Positions 44,802 through 52,822 of a stretch of 64,000 nt of DNA are shown here, in pieces. The DNA is from Pseudomonas uvaldensis. Lineage in GTDB: Bacteria > Pseudomonadota > Gammaproteobacteria > Pseudomonadales > Pseudomonadaceae. Below the pieces are notes generated by a model. The model did not search any database, was not told the origin of the DNA, and was given only the letters and a program-made list of their open reading frames with translations. The position numbers and the translations under genes are program-made. Each line of letters opens with the position of its first letter. Position 1 is the stretch's first letter. The DNA is taken from positions 52,806 to 116,805 of the forward strand of contig NZ_JAIWKS010000014.1 of assembly GCF_021271205.1 (NCBI RefSeq), read 5' to 3'.

Positions 44802-44937
44802 CGCGAGCAAGCTCGCTCCCACAATGGGACGCTGGTGAATGGACCTTCTGTGGGAGCGGGCTTGCCCGGAAGACGATGGCACATTCACCATCAATGCAGG
44901 CAGAGCCACCGCTTTCGCGAGCAAGCCCGCTCCCACG
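44802..44937. repeat. Single REP plus a REPIN in tandem
   Basis: A lone inverted arm CGCGAGCAAGCTCGCTCCCA (44802) is followed by a full pair, CTGTGGGAGCGGGCTTGCCC (about 44848) and GCGAGCAAGCCCGCTCCCAC ending about 44936, with spacer ACATTCACCATCAATGCA like the 37-kb copies. Confidence 0.88.
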
Positions 44938-44950
44938 GGGGTGACCCATT

Positions 44951-45667
44951 TCAGGGATTGAGCCGTTCCAGCCAGGCCCGCAGGTCCTTCACCTCCAGAG
45001 CGCTGATGCTGTGGCCAACACCCGGGTAGGTATGGAATTCAGGTTCCAGGGCCAGGGTTTTCAGGAATGTATTGGCCTCGGTGCCGTCATGGTAGGGAAT
45101 GATCGGATCCGCCGTGCCGTGGCCGATGAACACGGCCAGCGCCCGGCGCGACTCGTCGGGGGTCAGTTCGGCCCGCAGCCCGGACAGGACCCGCCCGCCC
45201 ATCGCGGCGATGCCGCCGACAGCATCGGGGTGTCGCAGGGCCACTTCGTAGCTCATCATCGCACCCTGGCTGAAGCCCACCAGGAACACCTGACTGGCGT
45301 CGGTCGGGTATTTGGCCCGCGCCTTTGCGATGAAATCCAGCAGCAGTTGGCCGCTGGCCTTCAAATCCGAGGTGTCGCCGTCATAAGCACCCTCGCCCTT
45401 TTTCGCAAACCACTGGTAATGGCCCGGTTCCATGACCTTTGGCGCTCGAACCGAGAGGTAGTTGTAGTGCTCGGGCAACGCCTCCCTGAGCTCGAACAGG
45501 TCCTGTTCGTTGCTGCCGGAGCCGTGCAGGAAAATCACCAGTGGCCGGTCTCTCGTCTGCTCATCGGCGTCCGCCAGGTAGTTCAGCGGCAGGTCCGTGT
45601 GCAGTGCCGGTTGGGCCTGCGCCCCGGCAGACACCAGCAGCAGAAACAGCGTGAGGGCTCTGAGCAT
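44951..45667 (-). CDS. Exported alpha/beta-hydrolase (carboxylesterase/phospholipase family)
   Basis: A 238-residue hydrolase with signal peptide (~1-18, LTLFLLLVSAGAQA). The oxyanion region is VIFLHGSGSNEQDL, the nucleophile elbow VGFSQGAMMS, the Asp in HGTADPIIP and the His in GVGHSISA, giving the full Ser-Asp-His triad. It belongs to the LysoPLA/FSH-like esterase group and acts in the periplasm or outside. The physiological ester is unknown. The next gene upstream on this strand begins well separated. Confidence 0.9.
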   Translation of the reverse strand: MLRALTLFLLLVSAGAQAQPALHTDLPLNYLADADEQTRDRPLVIFLHGSGSNEQDLFELREALPEHYNYLSVRAPKVMEPGHYQWFAKKGEGAYDGDTSDLKASGQLLLDFIAKARAKYPTDASQVFLVGFSQGAMMSYEVALRHPDAVGGIAAMGGRVLSGLRAELTPDESRRALAVFIGHGTADPIIPYHDGTEANTFLKTLALEPEFHTYPGVGHSISALEVKDLRAWLERLNP

Positions 45668-45731
45668 TCATCTTCCTCCATCGTTCGATAGCCGCACGGC
45701 AACCGCCGTGCGGTGAGGTAGACCGCAGTTA

Positions 45732-46844
45732 TCAGTCGTTGATCAATTTCCCGCTGCGAATCAGTTCAGCCCCGGCCACTTTCGCCTGCCAGATACCCGG
45801 CTGGGTGTAACGTCCACGGTCCAGGGCAAACAACACACCGGCAGTGCCGGCCGTTACCGTGGTGACCCGATCATTCAGCGGATCGACCACTTCGAACACC
45901 GGATCACCCTGCTCCACCCACTCACCGGCCTCACGCAGGAAGCTCACCACACCATGGTGCGGTGCGAACAGGTATTGCGTGCCTTCGAACGGAAACCCTC
46001 CGCAACAGTGCGCAGGCGCCGCCGGCCAGTCGCCGCCGATAAAACCCTGCTCGGCGAGAAACCCCAGAATGGCTTCGCAATTGGCCCGGGCCTGGTCCAC
46101 TCGGGTGTCGCCCATGCTCCCCAATTCCAGCGTGGTTGCCAGGTTGGCCAGCGGGATCGCGGCCTCGGGAAACGCCTTGGCCAGGCGCAGCCAGGGCGAT
46201 GAACAGGACTCGTCGAACGAACTGCCGCCCGAGTCCTCGCACAGCAGTGCCACGCCGGCCTTCAACCGCGCCGCCAGGGAGCGCCATTGCGGCCAGTGTT
46301 GCGGCAAGGCATACAAATGAATGACCGCCTCGAAATCGCAGTGCAGGTCCAATGTGATGTCGGCGTCGCAGGCGTGTCGCAGCAGCAGGCGATGCAGCGC
46401 TTCGAGTTGCGAAGGTGGTGCCGGCAGTTCGTCCAGTACCTGCGTCATGGTCTGGCGGATCAGGGTGATATTGGCAGCCGGGTCGTCCCCCAGCCGGTCG
46501 CCGATGCGTTGCGCCACCGGGGCGCTGAGCTCCACGAAGGAGCGGTTGAAATTCTTGCCGCTGCCCAGCTCGAAACGCCCCATGTGGGCGCTTTGCAGAT
46601 GCTGGTCCAGCCCGATGGGGTTGGCCACCGGCACCAACTCAACCACACCCTTGAGCAGCCCCTGGGCTTCCAGTTCGTTGAGCCGCTGTTTCAACTCCCA
46701 TGCCGTGCGCATGCCAGGTAACTCATCCGCGTGCAGGCTGGCCTGAATGTAGGCCTTGCGCGGGCCGTGGCCGTAACGAAACACACTGAGCCGGCGCTCG
46801 GTTCCCAGGTGGCTCCATGGCAGGGTATGGTCGATGCGTTGCAT
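45732..46844 (-). CDS. Succinylglutamate desuccinylase/aspartoacylase family protein (AotO-like)
   Basis: A 370-residue M14-type zinc hydrolase-fold protein. Zinc ligands: His and Glu in SLHADELPGMR and the later His in LDLHCDFEAV. The substrate-binding GKNFNRSF resembles the N-R pair of AstE-like enzymes, and the catalytic Glu is probably in TLELGSMGD. The C-terminal part (about 280-365, GVVSFLREAGEWVEQGDP) has a biotinyl-lipoyl-like beta domain. GGAGA precedes the ATG. PA0891 (AotO), in the P. aeruginosa arginine/ornithine transport operon, is of this family; here too a basic-amino-acid binding protein gene is directly upstream. Confidence 0.87.
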   Translation of the reverse strand: MQRIDHTLPWSHLGTERRLSVFRYGHGPRKAYIQASLHADELPGMRTAWELKQRLNELEAQGLLKGVVELVPVANPIGLDQHLQSAHMGRFELGSGKNFNRSFVELSAPVAQRIGDRLGDDPAANITLIRQTMTQVLDELPAPPSQLEALHRLLLRHACDADITLDLHCDFEAVIHLYALPQHWPQWRSLAARLKAGVALLCEDSGGSSFDESCSSPWLRLAKAFPEAAIPLANLATTLELGSMGDTRVDQARANCEAILGFLAEQGFIGGDWPAAPAHCCGGFPFEGTQYLFAPHHGVVSFLREAGEWVEQGDPVFEVVDPLNDRVTTVTAGTAGVLFALDRGRYTQPGIWQAKVAGAELIRSGKLIND

Positions 46845-46947
46845 GAAATCTCCAAATACGAAAGCGCTCAGGATGCAGGGTAAAACAATCGCCCATGAAA
46901 AAGGTGGCCGACCGCGTCAACGGAGGGCCACCTTGGCGTCCGCGGGA

Positions 46948-47727
46948 TTAATGCCCGTAGACGTCGAAGGCGAAGTACTTGTCCTGCACCTTCTTGTACG
47001 TGCCGTTGGCGCGGATTTCGGTGATGGCGGCATTGAATTTCTCGGCCAGGGCCGTATCGCCCTTGCGCACGGCAATGCCGGCGCCGCCACCGAAATACTT
47101 CGCATCTTCGTAGGTCGGGCCTACGAAGGCGAAGCCTTTGCCGGCGTCGGTCTTCAGGAAACCTTCATCGAGGTTGACCGAGTCGGCCAACATGGCGTCG
47201 AGACGGCCGGCGACCATGTCCAGGTTGGCTTCCTGCTGGGAGCCGTAGCGCACCAGGTCGATGCCCGCCGGCACCAGCACCTCGGTGGCGAAACGGTCAT
47301 GGGTACTGGCGCGCAGCACGCCGACTTTCTTGCCCTTGAGCTCGGTCAGCGGATCCTTGACCGTGGAGCCTTCCTTCATTACGAAGCGCGCTGGGGTGTG
47401 GTAGTACTTGATGGTGAAATCGACGTTTTTCTTGCGATCGTCGGTGATGGTCATGGACGACAGGATCGCGTCGATTTTCTTCACTTTCAGCGCCGGGATC
47501 AGGCCGTCGAATTCCTGTTCGACCCAGATGCACTTGACTTTCATCTGCTCACACAGCGCATCACCGATATCGACGTCGAAGCCGGCCAGCTTGCCATCGG
47601 CCGTCTTCATCGAAAAGGGTGGATAACCGGCTTCGATCCCGAGACGGATCGGTTTGGCATCTTCGGCTACAGCCGACAGAGACAACACGGACAGTGCCAG
47701 GGCACCGAACATTGCTAGCTTCTTCAT
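46948..47727 (-). CDS. Periplasmic basic-amino-acid binding protein (AotJ/HisJ-like)
   Basis: A 259-residue ABC-transporter solute receptor. Signal peptide 1-21 (ALALSVLSLSAVA), then IRLGIEAGYPPFSMKTADGKLAGFDVDIGDAL, the family signature, and MTITDDRKKNVDFT for ligand binding. The ligand is likely arginine, ornithine or lysine by overall similarity. GGAGA precedes the ATG. No permease or ATPase gene is in the window, so it must feed a transporter encoded elsewhere or act as a sensor. It is co-directional with the AotO-like gene 103 bp downstream. Confidence 0.92.
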   Translation of the reverse strand: MKKLAMFGALALSVLSLSAVAEDAKPIRLGIEAGYPPFSMKTADGKLAGFDVDIGDALCEQMKVKCIWVEQEFDGLIPALKVKKIDAILSSMTITDDRKKNVDFTIKYYHTPARFVMKEGSTVKDPLTELKGKKVGVLRASTHDRFATEVLVPAGIDLVRYGSQQEANLDMVAGRLDAMLADSVNLDEGFLKTDAGKGFAFVGPTYEDAKYFGGGAGIAVRKGDTALAEKFNAAITEIRANGTYKKVQDKYFAFDVYGH

Positions 47728-47936
47728 GAACTCTCCTGCGTGCGCTGATTTTATTCTTTGACGGATCGGGCAGATTCGACGGCTTACCGGAGTGCAACAT
47801 CAGGTCGGCAAAACCGAAGTGGCCGGCAGTCTAGAGGGGTGCTCAGGCGGGAAGTTATGTTGAAGCGACAAATAATTACAGAAATACTCGGACTCGTCCG
47901 CAGACTTACGGATTTACGAAAGACCTGACGGACCTG

Positions 47937-47966
47937 TGGTGGCGAGGGAGCGAGGCCCCTGCCACC
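47937..47966. repeat. Hairpin in the SBP-rhodanese gap
   Basis: GGTGGC ... GCCACC with partial internal pairing (GAGGG/CCCCT). It is a degenerate relative of the GTGGCGAGGGG hairpin family. The rest of 47728-47992 holds an AT-rich stretch (about 47860-47920) with no motif I can name; it should carry the SBP promoter. Confidence 0.5.
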
Positions 47967-47992
47967 GAAGGCTGTCAAACAGAGAAAAGGCT

Positions 47993-48427
47993 TCAGCAGT
48001 CGCAGCCGATCGCTGTGTCCGTCACCCGCTCCACCGAACCGGTCAGGCGAAAGCCTTCGTCCAGCCAGCCCATGATGCCACCGATCATTTCCTTGACCGG
48101 GTAACCCAGGGTCGCCAGGCGGACCGCCGCCTTGTTCGCCCCGTTACAGTGCGGACCTGCACAATAGACCACGAACAATGTGTCCGGCGGATACACCGAC
48201 AATGCCTGGGCGGTAATCGACCGGGTTGGCAGGTTGACCGCCCCCGGCACGTGCCCTCGCTCATACGCCAGCGGCCCGCGCACGTCCAGAAGAATAAAAT
48301 CGACCTGCCCGGCCTGCTGGCTGGCATGGACGTCGGAACAATCCGTTTCGAACGTCAGACGACGACTGAAATGCTGCAGGGCGACGTCGGACGGGGCAGC
48401 CGGTACTTCACTAACCAGACTGGTCAT
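47993..48427 (-). CDS. Rhodanese-like sulfurtransferase
   Basis: A 144-residue single rhodanese domain. LLDVRGPLAYERGHVPGAVNLP is the family mid-region, and the active-site loop is VYCAGPHCNGANKAA with the catalytic Cys. It ends GCDC. ATG 48427 is preceded by GGAG 8 bp away; the long upstream in-frame extension is spurious because it runs back through ftrA. It is divergent from ftrA, an arrangement I recall from other proteobacteria, suggesting FtrA regulates it. Confidence 0.9.
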   Translation of the reverse strand: MTSLVSEVPAAPSDVALQHFSRRLTFETDCSDVHASQQAGQVDFILLDVRGPLAYERGHVPGAVNLPTRSITAQALSVYPPDTLFVVYCAGPHCNGANKAAVRLATLGYPVKEMIGGIMGWLDEGFRLTGSVERVTDTAIGCDC

Positions 48428-48528
48428 CAGGTGTACTCCATGGAGGATGAGGGCGTAGGCAGACTTTATCCGTCTGATACTAACCGCTACAGTGGCCCAT
48501 AAGACACTCTGTGGGAATTTTCCGCCAT

Positions 48529-49503
48529 ATGCAGCCCTCCCCCGGCCTTGTCGCCGTCCTCGCCTACGATGGCTTGTGCACGTTCGAATTCGGCGTAGCC
48601 GTCGAGATATTCGGCCTGGCCCGACCGGAATTCGATTTCCCCTGGTATGAACATCGAATCGTTGCGGTCGATGACGGCCCGATGCGTGCCATGGGTGGTT
48701 TCCAGATCCTGACCGATGGCGGGATGGAACTGCTGGAGACGGCCCGGACGATTGTGATTCCCGGTTGGCGCAGTCGCAGCGAAACACCTTCCGAGGCCCT
48801 GCTCGACGCATTGCGCAACGCCCACGCCCGAGGGGCGCGCCTGCTGTCGATCTGCTCCGGGGCCTTCGTGCTGGCGGCTGCCGGCCTGCTCGACGGGCTG
48901 GGCGCCACCACCCACTGGCGCTACACCGATGAATTGGCCGAGAACTTTCCCGCCGTCCTGGTGGATCCGGACGTCCTGTATGTGGATTCCGGCCAGGTCA
49001 TCACCTCGGCCGGCAGCGCGGCGGGCATCGACGCCTGCCTGCATCTGGTGGCGCGGGACTTCGGCGCCCAGGTCGCCAATGCGGTGGCCCGTCGGCTGGT
49101 CATGTCACCGCAACGCACGGGCGGCCAGGCACAATTCATTCCCTCGCCGGTCAGCCGCACGCCCCGTGGTGATCTGTCACGCGTGATGCAATGGGCCCGC
49201 GAACGCCTCCATGAACCCCTCGGCGTACGCGAACTGGCCAGTCAGGCCGCCATGAGCGAACGCACCTTCCTGCGCCATTTCACCCAGGCCTGCGGACAGT
49301 CGCCCAAGGCGTGGTTGCAACATGAGCGCCTGGCGCGAGCCCGCGAGTTGCTGGAAAGCACCGAAGACACCACCGACAACATCGCCCAGTTGTGCGGCTA
49401 CCGTTCGGTCGAAAGCTTTCGCGTGGCTTTTCGCAGCGTGGTGGGGTTGGCGCCGTCGGTGTATCGGGAGCGGTTTGGACGGGGTATGAGGCCGTCCCGC
49501 TGA
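48529..49503 (+). CDS. ftrA: GlxA-family transcriptional regulator FtrA
   Basis: About 324 residues. The N-terminal DJ-1/PfpI-like domain (1-185; VAVLAYDGLCTFEFGVAVEIFG, and the nucleophile-elbow Cys in LLSICSGAFVLA) is followed by an AraC-type double HTH (about 215-320; LASQAAMSERTFLRHFTQACGQSP). This pairing is the GlxA family, and the N-terminus matches FtrA. Start 48529 (MQPSPGL) is preferred; a GTG at 48511 is possible and would add six residues. It probably regulates the divergent rhodanese gene. Confidence 0.92.
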   Translation: MQPSPGLVAVLAYDGLCTFEFGVAVEIFGLARPEFDFPWYEHRIVAVDDGPMRAMGGFQILTDGGMELLETARTIVIPGWRSRSETPSEALLDALRNAHARGARLLSICSGAFVLAAAGLLDGLGATTHWRYTDELAENFPAVLVDPDVLYVDSGQVITSAGSAAGIDACLHLVARDFGAQVANAVARRLVMSPQRTGGQAQFIPSPVSRTPRGDLSRVMQWARERLHEPLGVRELASQAAMSERTFLRHFTQACGQSPKAWLQHERLARARELLESTEDTTDNIAQLCGYRSVESFRVAFRSVVGLAPSVYRERFGRGMRPSR

Positions 49504-49551
49504 ACAAGCGCCTGTAGCACCAGGGCTTGCCCGAATGCCGGTCAGTCAAAC

Positions 49552-49643
49552 CCGTGGGAGCAAAGCTTGCTCGCGATAGCGGTAGGCCAGCCGACACCGT
49601 TGTACCAAACCCGGCCCAATCGCGAGCAAGCTTTGCTCCCACA
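49552..49643. repeat. REPIN, GCAAAGCTTGC subtype
   Basis: CGTGGGAGCAAAGCTTGCTC and inverted GAGCAAGCTTTGCTCCCACA, about 45 bp apart. A decayed fragment (GCACCAGGGCTTGCCCG) precedes it at 49517. Confidence 0.87.
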
Positions 49644-49687
49644 GGTTGTGGCTTAACTGATCGGCATTAAGACATGCCCGCGAACTT

Positions 49688-50443
49688 TCAGGGTTTACGC
49701 AACAAATAGGTGTCCATGATCCATCCGTTAGCCTGACGTGCGACCTTGCGGGTACGTTCGATATCATCGGCCACCTCCCCCAACCGGCCTGCGATCAGGA
49801 TTTCATCCGGCGTACCGAGATAGGCGCCCCAGTAGATGTGCGTGTCCAGGTCGCTCACCTGGCGGTACGCATCCTGCGCATCGAGCATCACCACCACGCT
49901 GGCCCCGTCCCCCACCTGGGTCTTCGCCAACCGACGTCCGGTAGTGATTTCCAGCGCACCGCCAATGCTGTTCAACGGCACCTTGTGCCTTGCCGCGAGG
50001 GCCTGGACACTGCTGATGCCGGGGATCACTTCGAATTCGAAGGCACAGCGTCCCGAATCAAGAATCGCCTGGAGGATGCGCACGGTGCTGTCATACAACG
50101 ACGGATCGCCCCACACCAGGAAACCGCCACACTGTCCATCAGACAATTCTTCATTGATCAGCCTTTCGAACATCGCCTGCTTGGCACGGTTCAGTGCCTC
50201 GACACTGCGGGTGTAATCCAGCTCGCCGCGTTGGCGCTCGGGACTTTCAGCCTCGATGAAACGGTAGGTGTGATCGACAATGTAGCGCTCGCAGATTGCA
50301 CGCCGCAAATCCACCAAGGAATGCTTGGCAGGCCCTTTGTCCATGAGAAAGAACACATCCACCCGGTTCAAGGCTTTCACGGCCTGCATCGTCAGGTGAT
50401 CCGGATCGCCGGCACCGATGCCGATGACCAACAATCTCTTCAT
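49688..50443 (-). CDS. cobF: Precorrin-6A synthase (deacetylating)
   Basis: A 251-residue SAM-dependent methyltransferase of the aerobic cobalamin pathway. CobF methylates C-1 of precorrin-5 with loss of acetate. The tetrapyrrole methylase fold shows LLVIGIGAGDPDHLTMQAVKAL at the N-terminus and FLVWGDPSLYDS, the canonical GDP-x-x-Y loop, near residue 115; GGAL-ITTGRRL follows. GGAG is 8 bp before the ATG. The gene overlaps the upstream phosphatase-like gene by four bases (ATGA). No other cob gene is in the window. Confidence 0.94.
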   Translation of the reverse strand: MKRLLVIGIGAGDPDHLTMQAVKALNRVDVFFLMDKGPAKHSLVDLRRAICERYIVDHTYRFIEAESPERQRGELDYTRSVEALNRAKQAMFERLINEELSDGQCGGFLVWGDPSLYDSTVRILQAILDSGRCAFEFEVIPGISSVQALAARHKVPLNSIGGALEITTGRRLAKTQVGDGASVVVMLDAQDAYRQVSDLDTHIYWGAYLGTPDEILIAGRLGEVADDIERTRKVARQANGWIMDTYLLRKP

Positions 50444-51018
50444 TGGTTTGGCTCCACGTCAGGCCCCAGGGTGCGCAATCGCCACACGCCGTTGAACCGC
50501 AACTCCAAGGCGGACAGCGGTTCGACATCGATGCGATTGAATGTGGTCGCCGGGCAGTGCAGGACATTCACCAGGGCCGCCCGGATCACGAGCGGATGAG
50601 TAACAGCCAGCACATGCCCGGGGGTGTTTTCCAGGCTGGCCAGCCAGTCTCCGACACGGCGACACAATCGGGTGATGGACTCGCCGCCATGGGGCGCTGC
50701 ATCGGGATCGTCCAGCCAGGCTTGCAAGCGCTGCGGTTCGGCCTTGAGCAGTTCGTCGATAGACAAACCGCGCCACTGCCCCAAATCACAATCGGCCAGG
50801 GCTTGCTCCACCCGCAAGGTTTCGCCGTACAGCGCCGCCGTCTGGCGAGTGCGTAGCTCTGGACCACAAAGCAATTGCCGGACATTGCCAAAGCCATGGC
50901 CGACGTCCGGGCGCCTGGACAGCCAATCGGTATCCACCGGTTCGTCCAAGGCAAAGCGCGCCGCTTTCTGAGCGACGGTACGGGCATGGCACAGCAGGGT
51001 CAGACGAGTGGCTTGCAC
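50440..51018 (-). CDS. Histidine-phosphatase-fold protein next to cobF, altered RHG motif
   Basis: About 192 residues (GTG 51018, VQATRLTLLCHARTVAQ). It has the overall order of a phosphoglycerate-mutase-like phosphatase (CobC type): CGPELRTRQTAALYG, then HGGESITRL, and VTHPLVIRAAL with the second His. The hallmark RHG is replaced by C-H-A-R, so the phosphate-binding Arg is displaced although the His nucleophile is kept. Start choice is uncertain; the frame is open to 51099. Coupling with cobF points to cobalamin synthesis. Confidence 0.75.
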   Translation of the reverse strand: MQATRLTLLCHARTVAQKAARFALDEPVDTDWLSRRPDVGHGFGNVRQLLCGPELRTRQTAALYGETLRVEQALADCDLGQWRGLSIDELLKAEPQRLQAWLDDPDAAPHGGESITRLCRRVGDWLASLENTPGHVLAVTHPLVIRAALVNVLHCPATTFNRIDVEPLSALELRFNGVWRLRTLGPDVEPNQ

Positions 51019-51240
51019 ACAGGGCTCTACGCAACCGGAGGGATTAAAGGGACGGCCATGCTGGGGCAGTTTCTTGTACAACACCTTATATGAAATCAAA
51101 TATCTAGGACAAAGTGACGTTATCTCTTACATGAAAAGGAGCATTGGCTGACACACAAATGCCGATCTACCAAGTCCCCGTCCTACAGGGGTTTCGCACC
51201 ATTTTCGAGCATTTTAAACGGAACGTAAAAAGCGCTGGAC

Positions 51241-51258
51241 ATGTAGTACCCGCTACAT
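51241..51258. promoter_or_regulatory. Inverted repeat upstream of the RpiR-family gene
   Basis: ATGTAG-TACCCG-CTACAT is a perfect 6+6 inverted repeat 59 bp before the rpiR-like start at 51318. It could be an operator for this regulator. The rest of the 51019-51317 gap contains a CCCC/GGGG hairpin near 51176 and AT-rich promoter-like DNA; I see no cobalamin riboswitch. Confidence 0.4.
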
Positions 51259-51317
51259 AAATACTCTTTTCAGGAGTTATGAAAGAAATCCAACACCCAT
51301 CCAGGCAAGGAGCACGG

Positions 51318-52175
51318 ATGCCCCCCCTCAGAGACCTGATTACCGACCCCGGTCTGGATTTGACACCGTCGGAACGCAAGGTCGTGCGCGCTCTGCTCGA
51401 TCACTATCCACGCAACGGCCTGGGGCCGATGTCGCGCCTGGCCGAGCATGCCGGCGTGAGCGACCCGACCATCGTGCGGCTGGTGAAAAAACTCGGGTTC
51501 GGTGGTTATGCCGAGTTCCAGGATGCGCTACTGGTCGACATGGATCATCGGCTGCGCTCTCCCCGGACACTGTTGCACCCCCGCGCCAAACTGCAACAGG
51601 GCGATACCTGGAGCCAGTACCTGGCCGCCAGCCATCAGACGCTCCTTGAAACCCAGGCCCTGACCCAGCCCGAAGATGTGCGCATTCTGATGCAGTGGCT
51701 CCTCGACAACCGGCATCAAGTGCATTGCTTCGGCGGACGCTTCAGCAGTTTCCTGGCCCAGTATCTGCTCAACCACCTGCGCCTGCTTCGCGCTGGCTGT
51801 TTTGCCCTCGAGGACAACGCCCAATTGCCCGACCGGCTGTTCGACGTGCAGCGCCAGGACGTGGTACTGATCTTCGATTATCGTCGCTACCAGGCCCAGG
51901 CCTTGCGCGTAGCCAATGCGGCCAAGGAGCGCCACGCCAGGGTCGTGCTGTTCAGTGATATCTACACATCGCCCTTGCGCGAACTGGCCGACCTGATCAT
52001 CAGTGCACCGGTGGAATCGTCGGTCTCGGCGTTCGACAGCCTGGTCCCGGCCCTGGCCCAGGTCGAGGCGCTGATCGCCTGCCTGACCCTGCAATGCCCG
52101 GAGCTGGCCGAACGCCTGGAAGGCATCGATGCCCTGCGCACAGAGTTCAACACGCATCTGCTGGAGGAAAAATAA
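51318..52175 (+). CDS. MurR/RpiR family transcriptional regulator
   Basis: About 285 residues. N-terminal HTH_6 domain (~1-75; SRLAEHAGVSDPTIVRLVKKLGFGGYAEFQ) and C-terminal SIS domain (~115-260; HQVHCFGGRFSSFLAQYLLNHLRLL, and VVLIFDYRRYQAQALR). SIS domains usually bind phosphosugars, but nothing in the operon handles sugars, so the ligand has probably diverged. ATG 51318 is favoured by AAGGAG 5 bp upstream; an ATG at 51279 with AGGAG only 2 bp away is less likely. The gene sits at the head of the amine/amino-acid cluster, two bases before the next ORF. Confidence 0.88.
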   Translation: MPPLRDLITDPGLDLTPSERKVVRALLDHYPRNGLGPMSRLAEHAGVSDPTIVRLVKKLGFGGYAEFQDALLVDMDHRLRSPRTLLHPRAKLQQGDTWSQYLAASHQTLLETQALTQPEDVRILMQWLLDNRHQVHCFGGRFSSFLAQYLLNHLRLLRAGCFALEDNAQLPDRLFDVQRQDVVLIFDYRRYQAQALRVANAAKERHARVVLFSDIYTSPLRELADLIISAPVESSVSAFDSLVPALAQVEALIACLTLQCPELAERLEGIDALRTEFNTHLLEEK

Positions 52176-52177
52176 GG

Positions 52178-52822
52178 ATGTTCTCACTCCCCCACCGCTC
52201 CCCCAGGGACCTGCCCTTCACCCGCGACCACACCGCCTTGCTGCTGGTGGACATGCAACGCGCCTGGCTGGAGCCGCAATTCGATGCCCACCTGGACGCC
52301 CCCGAGGCCGACTATTTCATCCGTCGTGCCCGCGACCTGGTGATTCCCAACCAGCAGCGCCTGCTGGCGGGGTTACGAGCAGTCCGGCAGAACGTGTTGC
52401 ACACCCACATCGAAAGCCTCACCGCCGATGGCCGCGACCGCTCGCTGGACCACAAATTGTCGGACATGCACCTGCCCAAGGGCAGCCCACAGGCGCAGAT
52501 CATCGCCGAGCTGGCACCGCTGGAGAATGAAATCGTCTTGCCCAAGACGTCCTCTGGCGTGTTCAACTCCACCAACATCGACTATGTATTGCGCAACCTG
52601 GAGACCCGGCACCTGATCGTCGCCGGCATCGTCACGGACCAATGCGTCGACATGGCCGTGCGCGACGCCGCCGACCGCGGCTACCTGGTCACCCTGGTGG
52701 AAGACGCCTGCGCCACCTACACCGAACAACGCCACCTGGCCTGCCTGAACGCAATCCAGGGCTATTGCTGGATCACCGATACCGACACCGTACTCGGACG
52801 CTTGCAGGAGATGCTGCCGTGA
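52178..52822 (+). CDS. Cysteine hydrolase (isochorismatase fold)
   Basis: A 214-residue hydrolase. The catalytic triad is D25 (LLLVDMQRAW), K123 (VLPKTSSGVF) and C156 (VTDQCVDMAVRDA). This Asp-Lys-Cys arrangement with a Cys nucleophile marks an amidase-type member (nicotinamidase, N-carbamoyl or ureido hydrolase class) and not true isochorismatase. GGAGG lies before ATG 52178. It overlaps the next gene by four bases. In this cluster it probably hydrolyses an amide or ureido intermediate; substrate not assignable. Confidence 0.9.
   Translation: MFSLPHRSPRDLPFTRDHTALLLVDMQRAWLEPQFDAHLDAPEADYFIRRARDLVIPNQQRLLAGLRAVRQNVLHTHIESLTADGRDRSLDHKLSDMHLPKGSPQAQIIAELAPLENEIVLPKTSSGVFNSTNIDYVLRNLETRHLIVAGIVTDQCVDMAVRDAADRGYLVTLVEDACATYTEQRHLACLNAIQGYCWITDTDTVLGRLQEMLP

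Noticed and set aside
51019..51317. Cobalamin riboswitch before the cobF operon
   Set aside because: The expected conserved B12-box sequence is not seen in this stretch on either strand.
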